In this document: one piece after another, positions 45,640 to 57,107 of the stretch
Position numbering within the stretch: position 1 is the stretch's first letter
How the letters are laid out: each line of letters opens with the position of its first letter
Translations under genes and position numbers: made by a program
Notes under the pieces: generated by a model
Databases searched by the model: none
What the model was told of the DNA's origin: nothing
The model's input: only the letters and a program-made list of their open reading frames with translations
Source: Ferruginibacter sp.
GTDB taxonomy: Bacteria > Bacteroidota > Bacteroidia > Chitinophagales > Chitinophagaceae
Assembly: GCF_028288465.1 (NCBI RefSeq)
Contig: NZ_JAQBNR010000016.1
Location: 121,213 to 185,212, forward strand
Direction of reading: 5' to 3'
Length of the DNA stretch: 64,000 nucleotides

Positions 45640-46530
45640 TCAAGACAACATTTTTTGTAACCCTTCCTTAAAACTCAGTGGCTCATAGCCAAGTTCATTT
45701 TTCGCTTTATCTATTATAAAACCAGTAGTAGCGGGCCTTTTAGCTGGCTGGGTAAAAACAGCCGCATCCACTTTTTCAATCAGGGAGGCGTCCAAATGCA
45801 GGTATTCCGCTGTGGCCATGGCCATATCATACGGACTTAAAAAATCTTTCCCGGAAATATGAAAAAGTCCGGTGACTTTTTTTTCTGCAATCAGCAAAAT
45901 ACCTTTGGCGAGGTCTTCAATATAAGTAGGTGTGCGCCATTGATCACTTACTACTTTTATCTTCTGCCCCTGCTCCAGGTTTTCTTTTACCCAACTGATG
46001 ACATTGCTCCGGGTGCCAAATAAGATATTGCCGTACAACAGGCAGGTTCTTACAATAGCATACGGCAATCCACTTTCAGCAACTGCTTTTTCTGCCGCCA
46101 CTTTTGTACTGCCATAATAACTTACCGGGTTTACTTCATCCGTTTCTTTATACGGACCATGTATGCCATCAAAAACAAAATCGGTAGAAACAAAAATCAT
46201 AAAAGCATTGATTTGCTTTGCTGCTTCCACCAAAAAACGGGTGGCCGTCACATTGATCTCCCATGCTTTGATGGGGTCCTGTTCACATTCATCCACCTGC
46301 GTTAATGCAGCACAATGAATGATGGTGTCGGGGCGCAATTTTTCCAGCAATAAATTAACCGCCATACCGTCGGTAATGTCGAGCGAATAATAATGAATAC
46401 GGCTATCCTGTATTACCAGCCGCGGTTCCCGTTTGCTGGTGGCCATTACCTCATACGAAGTTGTGTCCAGTATCATTTTTACCAGGTGCTGACCCAGTAA
46501 TCCGTTAGATCCTGTTATTAAAATTTTCAT
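45640..46530 (-). CDS. RmlD-like NAD-dependent sugar epimerase/reductase
   Basis: The 296-aa protein begins KILITGSNGLLGQHLVKMI (Rossmann motif), contains FVSTDFVFDGIHGPYKETD with the catalytic Thr/Ser region, YYGSTKVAAEKAV (YxxxK pair) and a substrate site TPTYIEDLAKGI. These motifs match dTDP-4-dehydrorhamnose reductase and related SDRs. The final nucleotide sugar is not certain without an adjacent rml cluster, so I do not give the gene name. It overlaps the prolyl oligopeptidase stop by one base, so the two are cotranscribed. Confidence 0.88.
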   Translation of the reverse strand: MKILITGSNGLLGQHLVKMILDTTSYEVMATSKREPRLVIQDSRIHYYSLDITDGMAVNLLLEKLRPDTIIHCAALTQVDECEQDPIKAWEINVTATRFLVEAAKQINAFMIFVSTDFVFDGIHGPYKETDEVNPVSYYGSTKVAAEKAVAESGLPYAIVRTCLLYGNILFGTRSNVISWVKENLEQGQKIKVVSDQWRTPTYIEDLAKGILLIAEKKVTGLFHISGKDFLSPYDMAMATAEYLHLDASLIEKVDAAVFTQPAKRPATTGFIIDKAKNELGYEPLSFKEGLQKMLS

Positions 46531-48668
46531 TACAGTTGAGGGGTTACGCCCATGTTATAAAAAATGAAAGAATAAATATCGGCCAGTGTTTCAATGTTCT
46601 TTTTAGTGTTGCTGGCGCCATGTCCGCTGTTGGTATCAATGCGTATCAGAACCGGGTTACTGCCTTTGTATTTTTCCTGAAGCGTGGCAATGTATTTAAA
46701 AGAATGCGCAGGCACTACCCTGTCATCATGATCCGCCGTTGTTACCAATACCGCCGGGTAATTAATGCCAGCCTTAATATTATGCAAAGGCGAAAAAGCA
46801 TACAGGTTTTTAAAATTGGCTTCGTCCTTTTCACTGCTGCCGTAGTCCGCAATCCAGTTCCAACCGATGGTAAATTTGTGAAAGCGCAGCATGTCCATTA
46901 CACCCACCTGCGGAATGGCCACCCTGAAAAGATCCGGTCGCTGGTTGATAACAGCACCAACTAAAAGGCCGCCATTGCTGCCGCCCCGAATAGCCAGTTT
47001 TTGATTGCTCGTATATTTCTGCTGAATCAAATATTCACCTGCCGCTATAAAATCATCAAACACATTTTGCTTGTTAAGGATCATCCCTGCCTTGTGCCAT
47101 TTTTCTCCATACTCGCCGCCACCACGCAGGTTAGCCTGCGCATACACACCACCGGCATTTAAAAACGGCAGCAAGGTTGCGCTGAAAGCAGGCTGCAGGT
47201 TGATGTTAAAACCTCCATATCCATATAGCAAAGTAACATTGTTGCCATCCAGCTTAACACCTTTCTTACTGACAATAAACATGGGTATTTTAGTTCCGTC
47301 TTTTGATGGATAAAAAACCTGCTTCGTTTCGTAATCTGCAGGGTTAAAACTTACTTCCGGCTGGCGAAATACAGTGCTTGTGCCAGAGGCAATATCATAT
47401 TTATAAATGGTAGGTGGAATAGTAAAAGATGTGAACACATAAAACACAAATTTGTCATCTGCTTTTCCACCTATACCGCCACCATTACCCAGGCCGGGAT
47501 ATTTAATTTCATTCAATAATTTTCCTGTTAAATCATAAACGTACGTGCGGCTGGTAACGTCTTTTAAATAATCAACAAACAGTCTTCCGCCGGCGGTATT
47601 GGCACTTTGCAATGGCTCCGGCTTTTCCGGTATAACTATTTTCGCATTTGCAATATCGGGCTTTGCAATGTTCACTGCTATCACTTTACTGTTCGGTGCA
47701 CCATCATTTGTTTTCAAAAAAAACTGGTCTGCCGTATTGTCTATTACCTGGTAATCGCTGTTGGTAATTTCTTTTACAATTGGGATGAATGTTGTGTCGG
47801 TTGCCAGAGAAAGGTCTTTAAAATAAACGGCATTGCCATCGAATCCTTTGCCCCTGTCGCTGATGGTTAAAAATAAATAACGTTCATCTTCACTGGTTGA
47901 GGCTCCAACAAAGCGCTGCGGATTTTCTTTGTTCTCATACACCAGTTTATCTTCCTTCTGGTTGGTACCCACTACATGAAAATACACCTGGTGATTTTCA
48001 TTTTTTGCACTCAGATCACTGCTGCCTTTTTGCGGTTCAGGATACCGGCTGTAATAAAAGCCATTACCCTTCCATGCCGCTCCACTAAATTTTACCCAGC
48101 TTAATTCGTCGGGCAAATTGGTTCCGGTATTCATGTCACGCACATAATAGGTTTGCCAATCACTGCCTCCTTTGCTAAGTCCTACCGCTTCATAACGCCC
48201 ATCCTTGCTTAAGTCAAAAAGCTGCAGACGGGTAGTTCCATCCGCACTTAATTTATTGGGATCAAGTACCAGTTCCGGTTTCCCATCCAGGCCAAACTGC
48301 CGGTACAATACGCTTTGGTTTTGCAGACCATCATTCTTGTAAAAATAAAACCATCCATTGTTTTTAAAAGGGGCTGAATATCTTGGATAGTTAAATACTT
48401 TTTCTATTGCTTCCTGGAAGCTTGCCCTGTAAGGAATTTTACCAAGATAATTTTGCGTAACTAAATTTTCTGCGGTCACCCATTCTTTGGTGGGTTCACT
48501 TTTGTCATCTTCAAGCCAACGGTAGGGATCGCTTACTTTGGTGCCAAAATAATCGTCTGTTTGTTCTATCTTTTTTGTAACGGGGTATTGCAATTGCGCA
48601 TTCACTGTGTTCATAATAAAAAATGTTCCTGCCAGCAGAAACAACATACTTTTTTGGGTCGTTGGCAT
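46530..48668 (-). CDS. Prolyl oligopeptidase family serine peptidase (S9)
   Basis: The 712-aa protein has a signal peptide (about residues 1-24), an N-terminal beta-propeller (about residues 75-430), and a C-terminal alpha/beta hydrolase domain with the nucleophile motif RGGSNGGLLVG (Ser), the Asp in ADHDDRVVPAHS and the His in SGHGASN. This is the family that cleaves peptides after proline, probably in the periplasm. Its length is about the expected 700. The start codon choice is supported by the signal peptide. The RmlD-like gene directly follows on the same strand. Confidence 0.94.
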   Translation of the reverse strand: MPTTQKSMLFLLAGTFFIMNTVNAQLQYPVTKKIEQTDDYFGTKVSDPYRWLEDDKSEPTKEWVTAENLVTQNYLGKIPYRASFQEAIEKVFNYPRYSAPFKNNGWFYFYKNDGLQNQSVLYRQFGLDGKPELVLDPNKLSADGTTRLQLFDLSKDGRYEAVGLSKGGSDWQTYYVRDMNTGTNLPDELSWVKFSGAAWKGNGFYYSRYPEPQKGSSDLSAKNENHQVYFHVVGTNQKEDKLVYENKENPQRFVGASTSEDERYLFLTISDRGKGFDGNAVYFKDLSLATDTTFIPIVKEITNSDYQVIDNTADQFFLKTNDGAPNSKVIAVNIAKPDIANAKIVIPEKPEPLQSANTAGGRLFVDYLKDVTSRTYVYDLTGKLLNEIKYPGLGNGGGIGGKADDKFVFYVFTSFTIPPTIYKYDIASGTSTVFRQPEVSFNPADYETKQVFYPSKDGTKIPMFIVSKKGVKLDGNNVTLLYGYGGFNINLQPAFSATLLPFLNAGGVYAQANLRGGGEYGEKWHKAGMILNKQNVFDDFIAAGEYLIQQKYTSNQKLAIRGGSNGGLLVGAVINQRPDLFRVAIPQVGVMDMLRFHKFTIGWNWIADYGSSEKDEANFKNLYAFSPLHNIKAGINYPAVLVTTADHDDRVVPAHSFKYIATLQEKYKGSNPVLIRIDTNSGHGASNTKKNIETLADIYSFIFYNMGVTPQL

Positions 48669-48813
48669 ATAATGATTTTAAAAGCTGCGGGAAAGATTTT
48701 GAAATTAAACAATTTAGTGCAAAGTGAAAAAGCATTTGCTAAAGTAATCTGCGGCTTTGCATTCCGACGACATATTGCAGCGAAAAACAAATCAAATACG
48801 CATCTATCTTTTA

Positions 48814-49893
48814 TCAGGGAACGGTGCTTGTTTCAGGAGTAAGGGAGATAGTTAATACAAATAAAATCTTCTCTTCGCTAAGCGCATCGCTGGCACTTAT
48901 AACAGGCGTTTTGGAAAATTTATCATCCCGGCAATTGATACAGCTTAATACAATATTTTCCTTTTTAAAATTCAGTTTGCCGCTATTATCTGCCAATATT
49001 AAACCAGAATTAGCAGAGTTAGCTCCGTAAAACTTAAAGTCGTTGTCATTGAGCTTTATTAATTCATACAGGCTCATGCCGGCATGTACACCACTTTTAA
49101 AAAGCCAGTTGTTTTCAGCAACAAAGTTATCTTTTGTAGACAAGCTGGCTAATTTTTGTTGTCCTCCGAATAGCAAATGATCAATGCCACATTTATTAAT
49201 ATCATCTTTCCAGATATATACTACCTGCCGGCTGGTATTTAAAAATAAAACCGAGCAACGGTTCACTTCGTTTTCAGAAAAGAAATACACATCACTCTTT
49301 ACATTATTTTTCCCGAAATAATATACCAGCGATTCATGCGATGTAAAGGCCAGCAAGTCATCCGCATACACAACATCTTTAGGATTTGGAAATACATTTT
49401 TTGACACTCTTAAGTTGAACAATTTTGTGCTGTCGCTTAACGTAAAAAAGGTACGTACCAAATATTGATTGTGTTGAAAAATCAGCGGTTGTGTGGAAAG
49501 TGAGTCGGCGGACTGGTTGGTGTAAAACCCCTTCTTTTTAAATTGGTTTACCAGGTCTCCGAATTCAGTAAACTGAGAAGTTTGATAAATGATACAATTA
49601 GCATCTTTTAACTGGGCTTCATTTATAAAGTGAAGTGAAGAATCAACAGTTGTATCACCCTTCTCCCTCTGCTTTCTGAACTGATAAAAATTAAATGAAG
49701 TGTCGTTTATAAAATCTTTACCGGTATGTTTAAACCCCTTCTTTATGATATAAGATGAAAGTTTTGACTTAGGTAAATCCGTCATGGACAGTAGATTATC
49801 AGCAGACACATCCTGTCCTCTGCCAGCTAGCGCCGGCAGAAATAAAACAAAGAGTATTGTAACGTTCTTAACAACTATTTCTAAACGGATCAT
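48814..49893 (-). CDS. Secreted hypothetical protein, about 360 aa
   Basis: I prefer the ATG at 49893 (MIRLEIVVKNVTILFVLFLP ...) over the longer start at 49980, because it gives a normal signal peptide ending near ALAGRGQ. The mature part alternates hydrophobic and polar residues, with an even spread of Tyr/Phe and several short strand-like stretches, and contains a Cys pair in INKCGI and SCINCRDD. I do not recognise the domain. It could be a surface or periplasmic protein. It lies on the same strand as and upstream of the prolyl oligopeptidase gene, with a gap of about 150 bases. Confidence 0.65.
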   Translation of the reverse strand: MIRLEIVVKNVTILFVLFLPALAGRGQDVSADNLLSMTDLPKSKLSSYIIKKGFKHTGKDFINDTSFNFYQFRKQREKGDTTVDSSLHFINEAQLKDANCIIYQTSQFTEFGDLVNQFKKKGFYTNQSADSLSTQPLIFQHNQYLVRTFFTLSDSTKLFNLRVSKNVFPNPKDVVYADDLLAFTSHESLVYYFGKNNVKSDVYFFSENEVNRCSVLFLNTSRQVVYIWKDDINKCGIDHLLFGGQQKLASLSTKDNFVAENNWLFKSGVHAGMSLYELIKLNDNDFKFYGANSANSGLILADNSGKLNFKKENIVLSCINCRDDKFSKTPVISASDALSEEKILFVLTISLTPETSTVP

Positions 49894-50304
49894 TATTAAA
49901 ACATGTTTACTACAGCGACTGGACAATGTTCGCAGAAAAATATAACTGCGTCTTGTATTAAAACCATACAAATATAACAATCAACCGGTGCAAACCGATG
50001 CACCCGTGTGCAAATTCCTTCTTTAGTTTAATATTAAGCAACCAATTCACAAAAGGAATCACCTGTCCTTTAAATAACCACACTGAAACGACAACGGCTT
50101 TATTATATTATCTTAAAGGCTTTTGGAAGCCGGAAGTATCAAAGAAACCATAAGGGGGTGCACTGCATCCGATATACAAGTAATGACTTTGAATGCGATA
50201 TTTTGGATTGTCAGGCAGCAGAAATTCACATTCTTTAATAACCATGTAATCTGTACGGGAATCTGACTAAACAACAGCAGTTTATGAAAAGAAATCACCG
50301 CGGG
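49894..50304. other. Intergenic stretch without a recognisable gene
   Basis: Some 410 bases separate the secreted-protein gene and the PAP2-like gene. I see no ORF or RNA with supporting features; short G/C-rich repeats near 49984-50012 have no obvious pairing partner. Confidence 0.5.
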
Positions 50305-50952
50305 CTAAACAACAAAAAATTTACGAACACCTTTTACCAGGAAGAAAGTTATAATAAATGCCCCGGCAACGTCCATCGAATAGTGAACATGTTGAATCAG
50401 GACAAGCACTCCAACTGCTATCGAGCAGGCAAGCACAAACCACTTATCTCTTTTTTTGGGAAGTAGTAAATAAACCATAAACAGGTTGCTGGTGTGGCCG
50501 GAGAAAAAAAGATCTTTAGTAATAAACAGTCCACGCCCACCATATGTAAGGCTGGTAAGTGGGTCTTTCAATACAATTAATCCCTCTGGTGGATCAAGTG
50601 CAAACAGGTAGATCGTGGTAATCCTTAACATCAGCAGGGCTACAGTACAAGCCAGCAAGGGTAAAAAAATTGCAGGCTCCTGCACACTGCGGACAATGGC
50701 CAGCAAAAAAACGGACCATATTAAAATAAAAATAGCTACCGAAAAATCACGTGCCGGAATATATTGTAACAACCAGTCATTTAAAACTACCCCATCTCTT
50801 TTTTCAATAAAAGCAAAAAAAGAAGGCAGCAAAAGAAGCTGTGTTAGAAAAAGCACAAAGACGATAATCAGCTTTGCACGAAACAACCTGTCCTGCCAGG
50901 CGTCGCCCCATCCATAGCTTTTATCATAAGCATAACTCGTTACATTGTTCAC
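50305..50952 (-). CDS. PAP2-like membrane phosphatase (sphingomyelin-synthase-like branch)
   Basis: The 215-aa protein has about six hydrophobic helices. The motif DLFFSGHTSNLFM and the later HVHYSMDVAGAF contain the histidine and aspartate residues that mark PAP2_C/sphingomyelin-synthase-related proteins (SGHT followed by HYxxDV). Members transfer or remove phospho-head groups of lipids at the inner membrane. The exact substrate is open, though Bacteroidota make sphingolipids. The ATG at 50952 lies 13 bases upstream of the first charged segment. The neighbours are not obviously related. Confidence 0.85.
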   Translation of the reverse strand: MNNVTSYAYDKSYGWGDAWQDRLFRAKLIIVFVLFLTQLLLLPSFFAFIEKRDGVVLNDWLLQYIPARDFSVAIFILIWSVFLLAIVRSVQEPAIFLPLLACTVALLMLRITTIYLFALDPPEGLIVLKDPLTSLTYGGRGLFITKDLFFSGHTSNLFMVYLLLPKKRDKWFVLACSIAVGVLVLIQHVHYSMDVAGAFIITFFLVKGVRKFFVV

Positions 50953-51181
50953 GGTGCAAAAATAACTACCTGTTTGATAAAATGTAAAAAAAGATAAAAT
51001 ATTAACAACCAGTTTATAACTTATAATAGTGAGTTTTATTGCAACACACGGGCCTCTTCATAAAAATTGTTGCCGGCATTCATTGTAACCCATTAAGCAA
51101 CACGCTATCTTTTTTGCAGAATTAAAAATATTTTAAAAAAGGTTTGTTTTATTTTTTCTTTAAGTTTGCACTCTGAAATTT

Positions 51182-51252
51182 TGCCCGATAGTATAATGGT
51201 AGTACTGCAGATTCTGATTCTGCCTGTCTTGGTTCGAATCCAGGTCGGGTAA
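51182..51252 (+). tRNA. tRNA-Gln (anticodon CTG)
   Basis: The 71-base cloverleaf has acceptor TGCCCGA/TCGGGTA (with one G-U), anticodon arm GCAGA/TCTGC with loop TTCTGAT, and T arm CTTGG-TTCGAAT-CCAGG. The anticodon CTG reads CAG. A3' discriminator A is followed by CA, so CCA is not fully encoded. A strong terminator follows. Confidence 0.93.
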
Positions 51253-51260
51253 CACAAAGT

Positions 51261-51297
51261 GGACAAACCGACATTTAACCCGGTTTGTCCATTTTTA
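51261..51297 (+). terminator. Intrinsic terminator of tRNA-Gln
   Basis: A perfect 10-bp stem (GGACAAACCG / CGGTTTGTCC) with a 10-base loop is followed by ATTTTTATTT. It starts 9 bases after the tRNA end. Confidence 0.85.
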
Positions 51298-51665
51298 TTT
51301 GCGCCAAAATCATTATCCGGAGTCAATATCAGGTCAACGGCCTAATTAAATCCGGACAGTTCAATATTACAATTTACCACTACTGAATTTCTGCTTTAAA
51401 CAACCAATACGTCCCCGTTTATTCGAGTGTATGTTATATGCATCGAAAGCTAAAACATTCGCTTTCGTTCAATTTTAGCAAATTCTTTCAGCGTTCCTGA
51501 ACTGCACTGCAATAATCTGGCGTCTGAACTTCCAGTTCATTCAGCAAGCATAGCTTTATGTTTCTGTAAAAAATGACCAGTATTTTTTTTAACCACAAGA
51601 TGATACCAATAAAAATCACACAAAGGACGGCATTCGCCGCTGAAACAGCTGCTTAAAAAAGATTG
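51298..51665. other. Intergenic stretch without a recognisable gene
   Basis: About 370 bases with no gene. A short inverted repeat GCTAAAA/TTTTAGC spans 51449-51479. It lies between the tRNA terminator and the 3' end of the minus-strand GH97 gene. Confidence 0.5.
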
Positions 51666-54274
<2,609 letters not shown>

Positions 54275-54478
54275 TCAGAAAGCCTTTTTCTTTTGTTTAA
54301 AAAGCACATCCGGAATCTCGACAACTGCATCCATTAGCACCTTATTATCCCAGCGTAATTTATTGATGTATTTTCTAAATGTTATAGACATTGCATCATG
54401 TCTTGCATCAAAAGAATGTTCGCTATCCGGATTTTGCTTGCCTATCGGTGTCCCTTTCTGGCTGCCCTGGATGGTCAT
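54275..54478 (-). CDS. Small hypothetical protein, 67 aa, with an open upstream extension
   Basis: The annotated ATG gives MTIQGSQKGTPIGKQNPDSE followed by a helical charged tail (YINKLRWDNKVLMDAVVEIP). The same frame is open for about 130 more bases upstream, reading KFKISAGTAKGKTWKATGTN, and overlaps the neighbouring 51-aa gene out of frame, but no ATG is available there. The true gene may be longer with a non-standard start, or it may be a decayed 5' end. The family is unknown. Overlap with another small gene in a different frame makes it uncertain. Confidence 0.4.
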   Translation of the reverse strand: MTIQGSQKGTPIGKQNPDSEHSFDARHDAMSITFRKYINKLRWDNKVLMDAVVEIPDVLFKQKKKAF

Positions 54479-54566
54479 AGATTTGCCTGGTTCGGGATTG
54501 GTGCCCGTGGCCTTCCATGTTTTTCCTTTAGCTGTTCCCGCTGAAATTTTAAACTTTGCTATAAGG

Positions 54567-54722
54567 TCATTTTTTCCAGTTATTTTCCATTTTAGTGTAT
54601 GATTTTTTACTTACCGTTGAATCTTTTTTGCTCCTCGAAACGCCTTTTTCTTTTCGTGCATTAATATTATTAACAAGAGAGTTTTCTACGCCAAGCTTAT
54701 TTTTTTTAGCACCTTTTTTCAT
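54567..54722 (-). CDS. Small basic protein, 51 aa
   Basis: The ORF from the ATG at 54722 reads MKKGAKKNKLGVENSLVNNI, NARKEKGVSRSKKDSTVSKK and SYTKMENNWKK. Such short Lys/Arg-rich proteins, with a NINARKxKGxSRxKKxSTVS core, look like a small Bacteroidota family of unknown role. No signal peptide is present. It is a likely nucleic-acid-associated or stress-type small protein, but that is only a guess from the charge. It overlaps the upstream-open frame of the neighbouring ORF in a different frame. Confidence 0.55.
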   Translation of the reverse strand: MKKGAKKNKLGVENSLVNNINARKEKGVSRSKKDSTVSKKSYTKMENNWKK

Positions 54723-54987
54723 TGTTTTATTTTTTAATTATTTTTCAAATAGTATGCCTTCATGAATGTTTAATAATCTCATCAATGATTTAACACCTTG
54801 ACTAAACAGTATGATTAAATAAAGCTTGTGTTGGGAATAAATTGGAAACAGCCGTGAAAAAAATACCACGATAAAACGACATTGAATTACGTTCCATATA
54901 CCGATCGACGTTAAAAACTGTCGTACATTCAGTTAAGTTTTCATTCAATTATTCATGCATGCAATCTGCCGTTTAAATAGTTCGTCA

Positions 54988-55455
54988 ATGAAGCAAAGCG
55001 CCGGCATATTATTATTTAAAAGAGTATCTAAAAAAATAGAAGTGTTGCTCGTACACCCGGGCGGACCTTTCTGGAAAAATAAAGATCTGGGTAGCTGGTC
55101 TATACCCAAGGGCGAGTTTACTGATGAAGAATCTGCACGGGAAGCAGCCAGGCGGGAGTTCAAAGAAGAGACTGGCTTTGCGATTACTGAAAAAGAAAAA
55201 ATGCTACCCCTCACAATGGTAAAACAAAAAAGTGGTAAATTAATTTATGCATGGGCAGTTGAAAAAGATATTGATGCAACAGCTATAAAAAGCAACCATT
55301 TTGAAATAGAGTGGCCGCCAAAATCCGGCCAGTTAAAAAGCTTTCCTGAAATAGATAAAGCAGAATGGTTTTCTCTTGAAGAAGCAATGCAAAAAATCAA
55401 TTCCTCGCAAGCAGCTTTTATAACAGAACTACAGCAATTACTATCCCAAAAATAA
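54988..55455 (+). CDS. NUDIX hydrolase
   Basis: I choose the ATG at 54988 (MKQSAGILLFKR), which starts the first beta-strand; an in-frame Met 33 bases upstream gives a poor N-terminus. The 155-aa protein has the full Nudix box at about residues 43-66, GEFTDEESAREAARREFKEE followed by TGF, with the conserved G, E, RE-x2-EE and G residues. It resembles the AP4A/dinucleotide-type and NUDIX DUF4743-like members (PGGPFWKNKDLGSWSIPKGE). It hydrolyses a nucleoside diphosphate linked to another moiety; the substrate is unknown. Confidence 0.9.
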   Translation: MKQSAGILLFKRVSKKIEVLLVHPGGPFWKNKDLGSWSIPKGEFTDEESAREAARREFKEETGFAITEKEKMLPLTMVKQKSGKLIYAWAVEKDIDATAIKSNHFEIEWPPKSGQLKSFPEIDKAEWFSLEEAMQKINSSQAAFITELQQLLSQK

Positions 55456-56041
55456 AGCAGGAATTTTCTTTCTCCTAAAATCTTACATGTCAATTTTATA
55501 ATTAAAAGATACCGCTATAAATATTAATTACCTGTCAAAATTTTATTGTTGAATCTTGATATCGGTCAGGCCTTATTGCTACCGTTTATTAAATTAAAAT
55601 AATTTTACTTGTTATTTTAACATGTCTTTTTTGCAAATTTCCTTGCTTAATTATTACGCTAAATACAGGGCTTGTTCAACAACTTCTTTTCCTTTTCAAT
55701 CATTCATAATGATGTATCTAGTACACCGTTGACGATTCATCGGCACTTTGGTTCGGTTTACCGTAAATCCATACTCACGTTGCATTCCCGCAATAATTCG
55801 TGCGCCAAGATTATCAAAAGAAAAAACAAAAAAGTCACTTCTTTAACGTCTTCAACCCAACCCTTTTTTAAAGTAACGTATCTAAATAAACAACAACAAA
55901 TATTGAATACCCTAAACAGATAATAAGAAAAAAATTGTTTCCGGTCATGAAATCGCCGGCTTTAACCTAAGCCATTGTTTTTATAAATCATTGCAATTTT
56001 TAAACTATGCTGCTTACTTATTAACCTAAGAAAATTTATTT
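55456..56041. other. Intergenic stretch without a recognisable gene
   Basis: About 590 bases separate the NUDIX gene and the ApbE-like gene. A plus-strand ORF at 55672-55923 has no family-like sequence. Two copies of TTAACCTAAG near 55963 and 56022 lie upstream of the ApbE-like ATG; their role is unknown. Confidence 0.45.
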
Positions 56042-56995
56042 ATGAGACTATATCATAAAAAACAAGATGTCATCAGCTGGCAAATTTTATTAATGGGAGA
56101 AAAGGTTGAAATAAGTATGCTGAGCGATGAGGAGCAATGGCCGGGAAATCTACTTGAAAGTGCGACCAACGAGATGAGAAGAATTGAAGACCTTTTTACA
56201 ACAAGGGATGTATTGAATCCAATAAAACAAATTAACGCACAGGCGGGAATTAAACCTGTTAAAGTCAGTAAAGAGATATACGATGTTATCAGCAGGTGTA
56301 TGCATGTGCTGGAGTTAACGCAGAATGCTTTTAAAATGATTTACGATTTTAAATCCAAACATCGGGCTGTATCCGGCGATTCAGAACACAGCTTCTTTCC
56401 CCCCAAAAAAAATGCACTGGATTTATTTAGCCATATTGAATTCGATAAACAAAATTGTTCTGTTTTTTTAAATGAAAAAGGCCTGCACTTAAACCTCCGT
56501 AACCTGGTAAAAGGCTATGCAAAAGACCGGGCGAAAAACTTGTTAAAACAAAATGGCGTGGATAGCGGATACATAAAATCAGCCAGCGAAATTGTTACCT
56601 GGGGCAGCGGTGTAAATTACCGGGCAGGAGCCGTTAAAGGAGGTATTTCTTCATTGGGTGAGCATGTGTTTTCAGGAATTAATATCAGTGAGCCGGCTTT
56701 TGTTACTTCCGGAGTATATGACACACAGCCTGTTGTCGAAAGACATAGAAATATGCATTTACAGGCAAGAAAAACAGCATCCGGCTGCGGCATTCAAAGC
56801 GCTACTGTCATTTGCAGCAGTGCAGAAATGGCGTGTTCGCTTCACCCATACCTGTTAGAAATCGGGTTAAACAACAGCCTTGAACTGATTAATCAAATGC
56901 AGGACGTGGCGGTGATCTTTACTGACCAGCATGACATCATGCACACATCAAAAAACATAAGGATTCACCAATTAGGGGCGTTGTGTGCTGTATAA
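56042..56995 (+). CDS. Degenerate ApbE-like (FAD:protein FMN transferase family) protein
   Basis: The 317-aa protein aligns along its length with ApbE: a start strand SWQILLMGEKVEISM, the conserved NLRNLVKGYAKDRAKNLLKQ region (normally DLGGIAKGYAVDRA), and a C-terminal half starting at AFVTSGVYDT. However, the residues that bind FAD and Mg (a second GGD motif, HIIDPRTG and the T/D of the metal site) are missing or altered: where DPRTG stands one finds MHLQARKTASGCG, and the metal-site DAL is SSAEMACSL. It therefore looks like a non-catalytic paralog. It is the upstream neighbour of a three-repeat PepSY-like lipoprotein. Location: no signal peptide is evident, so cytosolic. Confidence 0.72.
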   Translation: MRLYHKKQDVISWQILLMGEKVEISMLSDEEQWPGNLLESATNEMRRIEDLFTTRDVLNPIKQINAQAGIKPVKVSKEIYDVISRCMHVLELTQNAFKMIYDFKSKHRAVSGDSEHSFFPPKKNALDLFSHIEFDKQNCSVFLNEKGLHLNLRNLVKGYAKDRAKNLLKQNGVDSGYIKSASEIVTWGSGVNYRAGAVKGGISSLGEHVFSGINISEPAFVTSGVYDTQPVVERHRNMHLQARKTASGCGIQSATVICSSAEMACSLHPYLLEIGLNNSLELINQMQDVAVIFTDQHDIMHTSKNIRIHQLGALCAV

Positions 56996-57107
56996 ATAAA
57001 TTATTACTAACTAAAAAAATCTTACCTGATTAAGCCTATGACAAAAATTCTAGAACAATCACTTCTGAAAATTACAATTACACCTCACCTTTAAACTCGT
57101 TAAAAAA

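Noticed and set aside
51181..51300. Possible CRISPR-like repeat near tRNA-Gln
   Set aside because: The repeated bases are the tRNA arms and its terminator stem; no regular repeat-spacer series exists anywhere in the window.
55672..55923. Plus-strand 83-codon ORF
   Set aside because: It lies in an AT-rich gap, has no signal or domain, and reads as random sequence.
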